Shown piece after piece: positions 1 to 8,578 of a stretch of DNA of 64,000 bases. The number at the start of each line of letters is the position of its first letter. Within the stretch, counting starts at the first letter, position 1. The translations under genes were made by a program, and so were the position numbers. The notes beneath the pieces were generated by a model. That model saw only the letters and a program-made list of their open reading frames with translations. It was not told where the DNA came from and did not search any database. The stretch is from Niastella vici (GTDB lineage Bacteria > Bacteroidota > Bacteroidia > Chitinophagales > Chitinophagaceae): contig NZ_LVYD01000041.1 in assembly GCF_002077945.1 (NCBI RefSeq), positions 340,761 to 404,760 of the forward strand, read 5' to 3'.

Positions 1-134
1 AATTACAGCGTATTTTCTAATTTCCAACTATTAATAACACTTACTTCAAATACGGGTAATTTTCTATACAACGGCATATGATATAAAAATATTGGGAAAG
101 TTTAATTTGATTTATGTATACAAAACAATTCCTG

Positions 135-142
135 TAGTTTTG
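135..142 (+). promoter_or_regulatory. -7 promoter box (TAnnTTTG) for transketolase N-subunit
   Basis: TAGTTTTG matches the Bacteroidota -7 consensus TAnnTTTG and lies 21 bases before the ATG at 164, which supports that ATG over the in-frame ATG at 92. A TTG at 107-109 is a possible but over-spaced -33 element. Confidence 0.55.
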
Positions 143-163
143 CAGCCAAATTTTAATCTTGCT

Positions 164-1000
164 ATGCCACCTTTAAAGGACATTGCTACTCAAATTCGCA
201 GGGATATTGTACGTATGGTTCATGGTTGTGCCAGTGGTCACCCCGGGGGGTCACTTGGCTGTACCGAGTATTTTACCGCATTGTACTTCAAAGTAATGAA
301 GCACAATCCGCAATTCACTATGGAAGCGCGCAATGAAGATGTTTTCATATTATCAAACGGCCATATTTCACCTGTATTTTACTCGACTTTAGCCCGTGCG
401 GGTTATTTCGACGTAAAAGAACTATCCACATTTCGTAGGATTGACTCCCGCTTGCAGGGTCACCCCGCTACCCATGAGCACCTGCCTGGTATTCGCATTG
501 CCAGCGGCTCCCTGGGACAGGGCATGAGCGTTGGCATTGGGGTTGCTTTATCGAAAAAGCTGAATGGGGAGAATAACACAGTATACACTTTACATGGCGA
601 TGGCGAGCTCGATGAAGGTCAGAACTGGGAAGCTATCATGTTTGCCGCCCACAATAAAGTAGATAACCTTATTTCTACTATTGACTGGAATGGCCAGCAA
701 ATTGACGGTCCAACCGATAAAGTAATGTCACTGGGCGACCTGCCAGCTAAATTCGCGGCTTTTGGCTGGGATGTAATGATCCTTGATAAAGGCAATGAGA
801 TTGATGCAGTAGTAGCTGGTCTTGAAGCGGCTAAAGCCCGTACCGGCAAAGGCAAACCGGTTGCTGTATTAATGAGAACGGTTATGGGCGCCGGCGTTGA
901 CTTTATGGAAGGCCACCATGAATGGCATGGTATAGCGCCTAACGATGAGCAACTGGCCAAAGCACTGGCCCAGTTACCAGAGACGCTTGGAGATTATTAA
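164..1000 (+). CDS. Transketolase, N-terminal subunit
   Basis: N-terminal, thiamine-diphosphate-binding half of a split transketolase (278 aa), which moves two-carbon ketol units in the non-oxidative pentose phosphate pathway. Visible motifs are SGHPGGSLG near residues 24-32, then GDG near 145-147 followed about 29 residues later by the Asn of STIDWN, the ThDP/Mg signature. The ATG at 164 is preferred over the longer frame from 92 because a -7 box sits between them and family proteins start near here. The protein ends with this half: the pyrimidine-binding and C-terminal domains are not downstream, where an intrinsic terminator follows at once. The partner must lie outside the window. Function confident; exact start likely. 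Confidence 0.93.
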   Translation: MPPLKDIATQIRRDIVRMVHGCASGHPGGSLGCTEYFTALYFKVMKHNPQFTMEARNEDVFILSNGHISPVFYSTLARAGYFDVKELSTFRRIDSRLQGHPATHEHLPGIRIASGSLGQGMSVGIGVALSKKLNGENNTVYTLHGDGELDEGQNWEAIMFAAHNKVDNLISTIDWNGQQIDGPTDKVMSLGDLPAKFAAFGWDVMILDKGNEIDAVVAGLEAAKARTGKGKPVAVLMRTVMGAGVDFMEGHHEWHGIAPNDEQLAKALAQLPETLGDY

Positions 1001-1028
1001 TTTGATGTAAAAGGTCTAAAAATATTGA

Positions 1029-1059
1029 GAACGGAGCTTAACAGCTTCGTTCTTTTTTT
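1029..1059 (+). terminator. Intrinsic terminator after transketolase subunit
   Basis: Ten-base-pair stem GAACGGAGCT / AGCTTCGTTC (one G-T pair) with a four-base loop, followed by seven T. It lies 28 bases after the transketolase stop, so the N-subunit is not co-transcribed with anything downstream. Confidence 0.85.
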
Positions 1060-1176
1060 GTGCCCCACCCTTTCCATAAAACTCAATTTCATTATATTTA
1101 TAGATAACTAAAATAATTCACATGTTCTGCATACGCAAATAAGATGCAGGCATTAATTACCCGGTTAAGTTGTTAA

Positions 1177-1207
1177 GGCTATCAGTATTGCTGATGGTCT
1201 TTTTTTA
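1177..1207 (+). terminator. Stand-alone intrinsic terminator upstream of the toxin-like gene
   Basis: Stem GGCTATCAG / CTGATGGTC (nine pairs, two G-T) with loop TATTG and a run of seven T. No gene is seen between the previous terminator (ends 1059) and this one, so it either ends an unannotated short transcript or acts as an attenuator before the ORF at 1238. Confidence 0.6.
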
Positions 1208-1237
1208 TTGTTATATCCAAATAAACCTGCTTGTAAA

Positions 1238-1609
1238 ATGGATCATGGTGTAAGAAGTATCGAAGAAGCATACCTGCGGGCATATGTATCGTTGTCGGGT
1301 GGTTGCATTGATTTACATCCATTACATGGGAAAGGTGAATTAGTTGAAAATATGGAAGCATGCAAGATCCTGGCCGATCATGGATACCAAATTGAAATGC
1401 TCCCTTCGTTACCAGCAAATGAAACTGCATTAAGAAGGAAATTATTGCCCGATGTTTTTTTAAATAAAAATCCTGATGTACGTATAAACGGTCTTTTATT
1501 GGGAGATATAAAAACACCCGAGAAAAATTCACTGGTCAGGAAATCTGTAATTAGCAGACAAATAAGTCAGGTATATTCAAATCCCTGGTTATGGCATGCT
1601 ATAAATTGA
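1238..1609 (+). CDS. Orphan CdiA-type tRNA-nuclease-like toxin C-terminal domain (possibly a relic)
   Basis: 123-aa protein. The central part, roughly residues 40-95, has the pattern I associate with CdiA C-terminal tRNase / PD-(D/E)XK-like toxin domains: a helix with KILADHGYQIEMLP, then LLPDVFLNKNPDVRINGLLL followed by GDIKTP. PD and D-x-K could be the metal site. In that family the domain sits at the end of a large secreted protein and continues with a helix plus a final strand; here the frame ends soon after SVISRQIS, so the C-terminus looks cut or shifted. No delivery domain precedes it and no immunity gene follows; the convergent permease gene stops 12 bases away. The frame is open upstream to 1169 and a TTG at 1208 is an alternative start. 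Family assignment is from memory of the motif only. Confidence 0.45.
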   Translation: MDHGVRSIEEAYLRAYVSLSGGCIDLHPLHGKGELVENMEACKILADHGYQIEMLPSLPANETALRRKLLPDVFLNKNPDVRINGLLLGDIKTPEKNSLVRKSVISRQISQVYSNPWLWHAIN

Positions 1610-1621
1610 TTATAATCAAAT

Positions 1622-2845
1622 CTAACTCCTCAACTCAATCGGCTGCAACGCTGCCCGGCGCGATGGGAACCAGGAGGCCAGAAAAGCTACAATGGATACC
1701 GTTAGCAACACCAGCAGAAAATCTTTTGCTACTAATTGAACCGGATAATAATCTATTAAAAAGGTTCCACCCTGAATGGCGATCAATTTATATTTAACCT
1801 GGGCCCAACAGAATAATATAGCCAGCAACGCTCCGGTAACCGACCCTATACCTGCCAGCAACAATCCTTCGCTCAAAAATATTTTTTGTACCATTTTGTT
1901 ATTGGCGCCCATCGACTTCAGCACCTGAATATCTTTTTGCTTTTCAAGCACCAGCATGGTAAGGCTGCCGATCATGGTAAAAGCCGCCACAATAAGCATT
2001 AAGGTAAGAATGCCATAAATAGCCCATTTTTCGAGGTTCATTACACTGTATAAGCTTTGGTTTTGCTCATACTTTGTTTCAACCTGGTAATTAGCTCCCA
2101 ACTGTTGCTGAATTTCCCTTTGCACATCCTCTGCATCAAAACCGGTATGCAGGGCCAACTCACAACTGCTATATTCATTTGACCCCAACCCCATCATCAT
2201 TTTCATGAAACCGAGGTTGGTGATGGCGTATTTGTTATCGATGTCCTGTTGAATTAAGAATGTACCGGAAGTATTGATATTGGCGGCCGCCAGCGATTGG
2301 GAATAATCGGCCATTTCGATGTTCTGGCCCCGCTTAAAGGCATAAACGGTAAGCGGGTAAATGTATTTGTCGCTTTCAATGCCAACGGCGTTTTCAACAC
2401 CATTACCCAAAACAAGGGCAGGCTCTTCGGTATTACCGGTTTGAAAATTACCGCGGATCAGTTTCTGGGCCACCCCAACAACCGATTCATAGGAAGTATC
2501 AACCCCTTTCAAAGTAACGGGCACCTGTATATCGCCATTGATGAGCAGGGTCTTTTCTTCGGCTATGAGGCTATAAGCCTTTACGCCCTTTATGGCCGTC
2601 AGCTTTTGCAACTGCTGCGGCGTAAGCACGATGGTTTTGCCCGATTTGGCGGCAATTCTCAGATCGGGGTAAAACGAAGAGTACAATGATTTTACCAGCC
2701 CCTCAAACCCATTGAACACACTCAATACCACAATAAAAGCAAACGTAATACCCATGATGGCAATAATGCTCACCCATGCTATCACATTAATGGCATTGGT
2801 ACTTTTTTTGGCTTTAAAATATCGCCAGGCGAAAAGGAAGTTCAA
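1622..2845 (-). CDS. FtsX/LolC-E-like ABC transporter permease
   Basis: 407-aa inner-membrane permease of the FtsX-like (MacB/LolC/LolE) class. The N-terminal helix region FLFAWRYFKAKKSTNAINVIAWVS with VLSVFNGFEGL is typical of LolC/E-type proteins. A large periplasmic domain covers about residues 45-265, then three helices carry LEKQKDIQVLKSMGA and the C-terminal WFPSRRAALQPIELR. The family works with an ATPase, often moving lipoproteins to the outer membrane; no ATPase gene is adjacent. The start codon is TTG, 38 bases after the rbfA stop, with no in-frame ATG between, so it is probably translated from the rbfA transcript. LolC versus LolE, or lipoprotein specificity, cannot be settled here. 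Confidence 0.85.
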   Translation of the reverse strand: MNFLFAWRYFKAKKSTNAINVIAWVSIIAIMGITFAFIVVLSVFNGFEGLVKSLYSSFYPDLRIAAKSGKTIVLTPQQLQKLTAIKGVKAYSLIAEEKTLLINGDIQVPVTLKGVDTSYESVVGVAQKLIRGNFQTGNTEEPALVLGNGVENAVGIESDKYIYPLTVYAFKRGQNIEMADYSQSLAAANINTSGTFLIQQDIDNKYAITNLGFMKMMMGLGSNEYSSCELALHTGFDAEDVQREIQQQLGANYQVETKYEQNQSLYSVMNLEKWAIYGILTLMLIVAAFTMIGSLTMLVLEKQKDIQVLKSMGANNKMVQKIFLSEGLLLAGIGSVTGALLAILFCWAQVKYKLIAIQGGTFLIDYYPVQLVAKDFLLVLLTVSIVAFLASWFPSRRAALQPIELRS

Positions 2846-2883
2846 GCCGTTGATGGTTTGATTATTTGATTGGTACTTTATTG

Positions 2884-3258
2884 TTACTTGCTGGTATCCT
2901 TATCTTCCGATGGATTGATCTTTTTGAACAATTCCTCCATCTTAAACACGTGGTCAAGCGTGTCATCATGGTAGAACCGCAGTTCGGGCATCCACCGTAA
3001 CTGTTTGGCCACCCGGCCCGTTAGTTCGCGTTTTATTTCCCAGGCCCTTTCTTCAATCTTCTGCAAGGTCGCATTGGCATCCTTTACCTGGAAAAAGCTC
3101 AGGTAAATGCGCGCTTCCAGCAGGTCGGGCGTGATCTTTACAGAAGAAATAGACACCATGCCTCCATCGATCATTGTTAACCCCAAACGCTGAAAAATTA
3201 AATTTAATTCCTCGTTCAATAAACTTCCCACCTGTTTTTGACGTTTCCCTTCTTGCAT
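2884..3258 (-). CDS. rbfA: 30S ribosome-binding factor A
   Basis: 124-aa RbfA, a KH-fold factor for late 30S maturation and 16S rRNA 5'-end processing. The N-terminus KRQKQVGSLLNEELNLIFQR and the block MVSISSVKITPDLLEARIYLSFF match the family, as does LRWMPELRFYHDDTLDHVFKMEELF near the C-terminus. Length is normal. It starts at an ATG, diverges from the exporter gene at 3326 and is followed closely by the permease, with which it probably forms an operon. Confidence 0.93.
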   Translation of the reverse strand: MQEGKRQKQVGSLLNEELNLIFQRLGLTMIDGGMVSISSVKITPDLLEARIYLSFFQVKDANATLQKIEERAWEIKRELTGRVAKQLRWMPELRFYHDDTLDHVFKMEELFKKINPSEDKDTSK

Positions 3259-3325
3259 TTCCTTAACGGTTTAATACCCGTAAAATTAGTTACTTTGCAC
3301 CGTTTACTCATTATTTAACTGATTC

Positions 3326-5146
3326 ATGAAGAGATTTTCAAGGATTTTCTTTTACCTGCGCGATCAGAAGGGAAAAATTGCAGCTTACCTGGTATTCAAT
3401 TTGTTATCCATTGTTTTCTCCCTGGTTTCGCTGGCCATGCTGGGCCCCTTTTTTAAATTGTTGTTTACACAGGATGAAACCCCGCTTACAGTAAGACCGC
3501 CTTTTGTATTTACCTCCGAAGGGGTAATGACCGAATTAAAGTACTGGCTTTCGTATATAATTATCCATTACGGTTATCCGAGAGCCCTGATAGCCATATG
3601 TGTTACGATCATATTATCAATTCTATTTAAAAATCTATTCTTATACCTGTCGTTCAGAACACTTATTCCCCTGCGTAACAGTATCATGAGACGTTTCAGG
3701 GAAGACCTGTACGATAAAATACTGTTGCTGCCGGTAAGCTATTTTACCGAACAACGCAAAGGAGATATTATCTCCCGCATGAGCAACGACATGAACGAAA
3801 TTGAGTGGAGCATCATTGGCGCCCTGGAAGGATTGATCAAAGACCCGCTGAACATCATAATAGTACTGGCTTCCCTGATTTTTTTAAGTCCACTGTTGTC
3901 ACTGATAATGCTGGTATTGTTACCCGTAGCCGGATTTATTCTTGGCCGGGTAAGCCGCACCTTGAAAAAGGAATCGGGCCAGGCACAGGAACAACAGGGT
4001 TTATTGCTGAGCATCCTCGATGAAACCCTGGGTGGTTTGCGGGTGGTAAAGGCCTTTAATGCCGAAAAGTTGATGAGGACCCGGTTTATTGGTACCAATA
4101 ACCTGCTGAATCATATCCGCATTAAAATGGCATTCAAGCGTGACCTGGCCTCGCCCATGTCGGAGTTTTTAGGCGTAATGGTCTTTTGCTGTATCCTGTG
4201 GATCGGTGGTCAAATGGTATTTAGCGGAAAGGGCCTGGCGCCTGAAGCCTTTATCACATATCTTGCTTTGTTTTACCAGATCATTCAACCGGCCAAATCT
4301 CTTTCCCAGGCATTTTATAACATGCGCCGCGGCGCCGCCGCTATTGAAAGGGTTGAAGAAGTGATAGATGCCCCGTTAACCGTTTCGGAAGTGGCTAACC
4401 CAAGAACACTGAATACCTTCGAAAACAAGATCGAATTAAAGAATGTATCGTTTAAATACAATGATGTAACCATTCTCGATAATATCAACCTCACCATTGA
4501 AAAGGGTAAAACCATCGCCCTGGTAGGCTCCTCCGGCGCCGGTAAAAGTACCCTGGCCGATCTGGTGCCCCGCTTTCACGATGTAAGCAGCGGCGAATTA
4601 CTGATCGACGGCATAAACATCAAGGAATATTCCCTGCTTTCTCTGCGCGATCAAATGGGTATTGTTACCCAGGAACCCATCCTGTTCAATGATAGCATTG
4701 CCGCCAATATTGCACTGGGCAACCCCGTTGCCACCATCGATGAAATTGAATCGGCGGCCCGCGTGGCCAATGCGCATAATTTCATCATGCAAAAAGAAGA
4801 GAATTATCAAACCAATATAGGCGACCGTGGCAGCAAGCTCAGCGGGGGCGAACGCCAGCGCCTGACCATTGCCCGGGCTGTTTTAAAGAACCCGCCCATC
4901 CTTATTCTCGACGAAGCCACTTCTTCTCTTGATACAGAAAGCGAACGCCTGGTTCAGGACGCCATCAATAAAATGATGGAGAACCGCACCAGTATCGTTA
5001 TTGCGCACCGGCTCAGCACCATACGCCATGCCGATGAGATCATCGTTTTGCAGAAAGGAAAGATCGTTGAACGTGGTACACACGACACACTGATTGAACA
5101 GAACGGGTTTTACCGGAAGCTGGTTGAAATGCAGGAGGTGAAATAG
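3326..5146 (+). CDS. MsbA-like ABC exporter (fused permease-ATPase)
   Basis: 606-aa half-transporter that would dimerise in the inner membrane. Residues about 1-330 form a six-helix transmembrane domain (helices around 15-45, 75-110, 160-210, 265-310). The nucleotide-binding domain has Walker A GSSGAGKST near 400-408, Q-loop VTQEPILFND, signature LSGGERQ near 507-513, Walker B ILILDEATSSLD near 525-536 and the switch histidine in IAHRLST. Family members flip lipid A, lipids or drugs; the close homologue is the lipid flippase MsbA, but substrate is inference. It stands alone, divergent from rbfA, and is followed by a large palindromic repeat. No frameshift or missing catalytic residue. Confidence 0.9.
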   Translation: MKRFSRIFFYLRDQKGKIAAYLVFNLLSIVFSLVSLAMLGPFFKLLFTQDETPLTVRPPFVFTSEGVMTELKYWLSYIIIHYGYPRALIAICVTIILSILFKNLFLYLSFRTLIPLRNSIMRRFREDLYDKILLLPVSYFTEQRKGDIISRMSNDMNEIEWSIIGALEGLIKDPLNIIIVLASLIFLSPLLSLIMLVLLPVAGFILGRVSRTLKKESGQAQEQQGLLLSILDETLGGLRVVKAFNAEKLMRTRFIGTNNLLNHIRIKMAFKRDLASPMSEFLGVMVFCCILWIGGQMVFSGKGLAPEAFITYLALFYQIIQPAKSLSQAFYNMRRGAAAIERVEEVIDAPLTVSEVANPRTLNTFENKIELKNVSFKYNDVTILDNINLTIEKGKTIALVGSSGAGKSTLADLVPRFHDVSSGELLIDGINIKEYSLLSLRDQMGIVTQEPILFNDSIAANIALGNPVATIDEIESAARVANAHNFIMQKEENYQTNIGDRGSKLSGGERQRLTIARAVLKNPPILILDEATSSLDTESERLVQDAINKMMENRTSIVIAHRLSTIRHADEIIVLQKGKIVERGTHDTLIEQNGFYRKLVEMQEVK

Positions 5147-5199
5147 TTACCGGTTACCGGTTTCCGGGCCCTGGCGACCGGTAACTGGTAACCGGTAAC
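5146..5199. repeat. Palindromic GGTTACCGG-word repeat (family C), possible bidirectional terminator
   Basis: Left arm is an iteration of GTTACCG from the exporter stop codon onward; right arm is its inverse ending ACCGGTAAC. The arms can form a stem of about 22 pairs around a short GC-rich loop. The stop codon of the exporter overlaps its first base. A related word occurs at 12110 (GGTTACCGGTTGAC). Confidence 0.75.
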
Positions 5200-5319
5200 G
5201 AATTTATTGCTTGCCTGTCGACTTAGTTGCCCCAACCATCACCTCATCCGGCCATTCAGCCATCAATCCGCCGCCAAATTATCTAAATAGCTAATTTTCG
5301 ATCTAAATAAAAACTCTAC

Positions 5320-7431
5320 ATGAAAAGGGCTGCTGCACCCGGCATGTTACTACCATGCCTGTTACTTATTGGTATTACCTCCCATGCTCAAAAACAAAAC
5401 TTCACCTTTGAACAGATCTTCAAAAACGGTGAACCGGGCGTTGTTCAACAACTGCCGATGGTCAAAGGCTGGGTCGACGATACCCATTATTTACTGACAA
5501 AAAAAGAAGCCGACGGAAAAATGGCCACCTATATGGTGGATGTAAAGACCGGCACTACCTTACCCCACCCCGATGCGGGCATGTTTACACCGCCCCAGGT
5601 AGACGTTCCCGGCGGCATTAATACCACTTATTCGCCCGATAGAAAATGGGCTGCCTATACCAAAAAGGACAATAACCTGTATGTAAGGGATTTATCAACC
5701 GGCCAGGAAACCCAGCTTACCAAAGACGGTTCTTCCACTATTTTGAACGGCTATGCCTCCTGGGTATATTATGAGGAGATCCTGGGCCGGGCCAGCAAGT
5801 ATAAAGCCTTTTGGTGGAGCCCCGACAGCAAGCACCTCTGCTTTATGCGTTTCGACGATTCGCAGGTGCCCGTGTTCCCTATTTATGTAGCCGATGGACA
5901 GCACGGTTATCTTGAGAACCAGCATTATCCCAAAGCCGGAGACAAGAACCCCGAAGTAAAGATCGGCATCGTATCGGTTAACCCCGGCGAAACCATTTGG
6001 GCCGATTTCAATGCACAGGATGACCAGTATTTCGGTGAGCCGGCCTGGTCGCCCGATGGACAATTATGGGTGCAATGGATGAACCGCAAACAAAACAACC
6101 TGAAGTTCTATAATATCGATCTTGCCAATGGCAGCAAAAAAGAAGTGTATGATGAAAAGCAGGAAACCTGGATCGATCTCGATGAAAGCGAACGCATTAC
6201 CTTTCTGTCGGCTGGTAAAGGCTGCATCATTAAAAGCGATCGCGATGGCTGGGAGAACCTTTATTACTATGATAACAATGGTCAGTTAAAGAACGCCATT
6301 ACCGCTGGTAATTTTTGGGGAACCACCATTGTAAAAGTGGATGAGAAAGCAGGCACTATCTATTTCAGGGCCCGCAAGGAAAGCTCTACACGCTTTGACC
6401 TGTATAAAGCCGGTTTGAACGGAAAGGGATTGACCCGACTGAGCTTTGGCGATTTCAGCCATGATTTCTGCAGCATTTCGCCCAACGGCAGTTATTTTAT
6501 CACGGCCTATTCCAATTTAAATACCCCGCCTGTGATGTCGCTGGTTGATGCCAAAGGAAAGATCATTCGCGAGGTGGCCAACAGCAAAGGAAGTAATTTC
6601 AACAACTATAACCTGCCTAAGAACGAACTGGTGCGGGTTCCCTCTGCCGATGGTTTATTTGAACTGCCGGTGACGATCACCTACCCCATCAATTTTGATC
6701 CCACTAAAAAATACCCGGTACTCATCAGCATTTACGGGGGACCCAATGCCGGCACCGTATACGACCGGTGGAAGGCGGCTGTATCGCCCACTCAATGGTT
6801 TGCGCAGGAAGGCATGATACAGGTGGCTTTTGACAACCGCAGCAGCGGGCATTTCGGAAAAAAGGGATTGAACTATATCTTCCGCCAGCTGGGTAAATAC
6901 GAAATTGAAGATTTCATGACCTGCGGCCGCTGGCTTAAACGGCAGCCCTGGGTCGACAGCAATAAATTGTGTATCACCGGCGGCAGCTTTGGGGGGTATA
7001 TGACCTGTATGGCCCTTACTTATGGCGCCGAGGTGTTCCCCTATGGCATAGCCAATTCATCGGTCACCGACTGGCAGTTTTATGATACCCATTATACCGA
7101 AAGGTTCATGAACACCCCACAGGATAACCCCGAGGGCTATAAAAACACGTCGGTTTTAACCTATGCCGATAAATACAAGGGACTGTTGCGTATAGTACAC
7201 GGCACTTCTGACGACAATGTACATATGCAGAACAGCCTGGTGCTCATCAACAAGCTCGAAGACCTGAAAAAGCATTTTGAGCTAATGGTATATCCGGGCG
7301 AGCGGCACGGGATAATGGGGTTGAAGGGCGTGCATAATCGCTATGAGGCGTATAAGTTCTATTACCAGTACCTGCTCGAAAAACCAATGCCTGCCGCATT
7401 CTGGGCGCCGGAATCGCAGAAAGGATTTTGA
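5320..7431 (+). CDS. Secreted dipeptidyl-peptidase IV (S9 family)
   Basis: 703-aa serine exopeptidase that would remove N-terminal X-Pro dipeptides outside the cytoplasm. A signal peptide covers residues 1-24 (hydrophobic PCLLLIGITSHAQ). The N-terminal part is a DPP IV-type beta-propeller, including the paired-Glu region EEILGR that binds the substrate amino terminus. The C-terminal alpha/beta hydrolase carries nucleophile motif GGSFGGY near 554-560, the Asp in TSDDNVHMQN near 630 and the His in GERHGI near 662. All triad residues are present and length is normal. The gene is monocistronic, flanked by palindromic repeats on both sides; its TGA stop lies inside the ATTTTGAGATT word of the downstream repeat. 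Confidence 0.92.
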   Translation: MKRAAAPGMLLPCLLLIGITSHAQKQNFTFEQIFKNGEPGVVQQLPMVKGWVDDTHYLLTKKEADGKMATYMVDVKTGTTLPHPDAGMFTPPQVDVPGGINTTYSPDRKWAAYTKKDNNLYVRDLSTGQETQLTKDGSSTILNGYASWVYYEEILGRASKYKAFWWSPDSKHLCFMRFDDSQVPVFPIYVADGQHGYLENQHYPKAGDKNPEVKIGIVSVNPGETIWADFNAQDDQYFGEPAWSPDGQLWVQWMNRKQNNLKFYNIDLANGSKKEVYDEKQETWIDLDESERITFLSAGKGCIIKSDRDGWENLYYYDNNGQLKNAITAGNFWGTTIVKVDEKAGTIYFRARKESSTRFDLYKAGLNGKGLTRLSFGDFSHDFCSISPNGSYFITAYSNLNTPPVMSLVDAKGKIIREVANSKGSNFNNYNLPKNELVRVPSADGLFELPVTITYPINFDPTKKYPVLISIYGGPNAGTVYDRWKAAVSPTQWFAQEGMIQVAFDNRSSGHFGKKGLNYIFRQLGKYEIEDFMTCGRWLKRQPWVDSNKLCITGGSFGGYMTCMALTYGAEVFPYGIANSSVTDWQFYDTHYTERFMNTPQDNPEGYKNTSVLTYADKYKGLLRIVHGTSDDNVHMQNSLVLINKLEDLKKHFELMVYPGERHGIMGLKGVHNRYEAYKFYYQYLLEKPMPAAFWAPESQKGF

Positions 7432-7519
7432 GATTGCTGATTTTGAGATTTAGAGATTTTGTGATTTCCCCGGAATTGAATTCTGAAAAATCCCGAAATC
7501 TCTAAATCTCAAAATTTCT
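7425..7519. repeat. Family A palindromic repeat (GATTTTGAGATTT words), copy 1
   Basis: Left arm iterates GATTTTGAGATTTAGAGATTT; right arm at about 7496-7519 carries the inverse AAATCTCTAAATCTCAAAAT. Related copies occur at 15008-15080 and split around 22197-22751. It lies directly on the end of the DPP IV gene. Confidence 0.8.
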
Positions 7520-7549
7520 TATTTCTTACTTCATTTCCCTTAATAGAAA

Positions 7550-7575
7550 AAGCCTCCCGAAGTATCGGGAGGCTT
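7550..7575. terminator. Bidirectional hairpin terminator
   Basis: Perfect 11-base stem AAGCCTCCCGA / TCGGGAGGCTT around AGTA, with A-rich and T-rich flanks (GAAAA before, TTAATTATTTT after). It lies between convergent genes (DPP IV and the DksA-like gene) and could serve both. Confidence 0.8.
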
Positions 7576-7662
7576 AATTATTTTGATTAATTATCGGCCG
7601 TAGCAATCCACTTCCACATCAAGCAGAATGATAACCAACCGATTATGTTAAGCAGATAATGC

Positions 7663-8574
7663 TTACTTATTCATCATTTGCTTGGCCTCGATACTCAGGG
7701 TAGCGTGCGGAACTGCGCGTAACCTGGCTTTATCGATGAGCTTTCCTGTAACCCGGCAAATGCCATAGGTTTTGTTTTCGATGCGCATCAGAGCTTTCTC
7801 GAGGTGATCAATGTAATTGATCTGGCGGCTGGCCATTTGGGCCAACTGCTCCCGTTCCATACTCATGCTGCCATCTTCCATTGTCATGTAGCGATTTTCA
7901 TTTTCATCGCCACCCATTTCGTCTTTGCGGGTAATTAAACCCTGTAAATAAGTAAGTTCTTTTTTTGCCTGCTCTGCTTTTTTCAAGATCAGTTCTTTGA
8001 ACTCGCTTAATTCGGCATCACTATATCTCATGGTTGGTCCTGTTTGAATGTTTTCTGGTTGATCTAATACTGATTTTGTGAATTCCGGTTCGTATCTGCG
8101 TGAAGTTTTTGTTTTTATTTCCGGGATCACCACTTTTACCGGTTTCGCCGGAGGTTCCGGCTTTTTGGGTGGCGGTGGTGGGGGTGGGGTTGGAGGAACT
8201 ACCTGTTCCGTTTTTTTAACTTCCACCTTTACTTCCGGTTTTTCTACTTTAACAGGAGCTTCAACAGTTTTTTTAACGTCTTTAACTTCTTTTATATCAA
8301 CGTGTTTGGCAACGGGTTTGGCGGCAGCTGCGGTAGGGGACTTTACATGGGCATGCGCTTTGGCGGCTTCCTGATGATGAACAACAGGCGGGTGTTTTAC
8401 CGTCGCCTTCTTATCAATAACAGGTTTGGCCGCCTTTTTTACAGCAGGCTTTGAGTCCTTCTTAGCAACTACTTTTTTAGCAGCAGGTTTGGCTGCCCCA
8501 CCGGCCGGACGGGCTGGTTTTTTGGGGGCAATCGTTTTTTTTGCTGGCTTGGCCGCCTTTTTCTTGGTTGCCAT
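7663..8574 (-). CDS. TraR/DksA-like protein with histone-H1-like N-terminal tail
   Basis: 303 aa. Residues 1 to about 150 are Lys/Ala/Pro-rich (repeats such as AAKPAKK, a PPPPPPP run near 130), resembling histone H1 tails and probably disordered and nucleic-acid binding. Residues about 170-303 form a DksA/TraR-type coiled-coil and C-terminal module ending YGICRVTGKLIDKARLRAVPHATLSIEAK. Only one cysteine remains where classical DksA has a C4 zinc finger, which I believe is usual for Bacteroidota members. DksA-type proteins act in the RNA polymerase secondary channel; that role here is inference. The ATG lies four bases after the ileS stop, so the two are one operon. Confidence 0.82.
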   Translation of the reverse strand: MATKKKAAKPAKKTIAPKKPARPAGGAAKPAAKKVVAKKDSKPAVKKAAKPVIDKKATVKHPPVVHHQEAAKAHAHVKSPTAAAAKPVAKHVDIKEVKDVKKTVEAPVKVEKPEVKVEVKKTEQVVPPTPPPPPPPKKPEPPAKPVKVVIPEIKTKTSRRYEPEFTKSVLDQPENIQTGPTMRYSDAELSEFKELILKKAEQAKKELTYLQGLITRKDEMGGDENENRYMTMEDGSMSMEREQLAQMASRQINYIDHLEKALMRIENKTYGICRVTGKLIDKARLRAVPHATLSIEAKQMMNK

Positions 8575-8578
8575 ACTT

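Noticed and set aside
1591..1797. 68-codon gene following the toxin-like ORF
   Set aside because: It is mostly antisense to the 3' end of the permease gene. It might hold a frame-shifted toxin tail in its first codons, but that cannot be shown.
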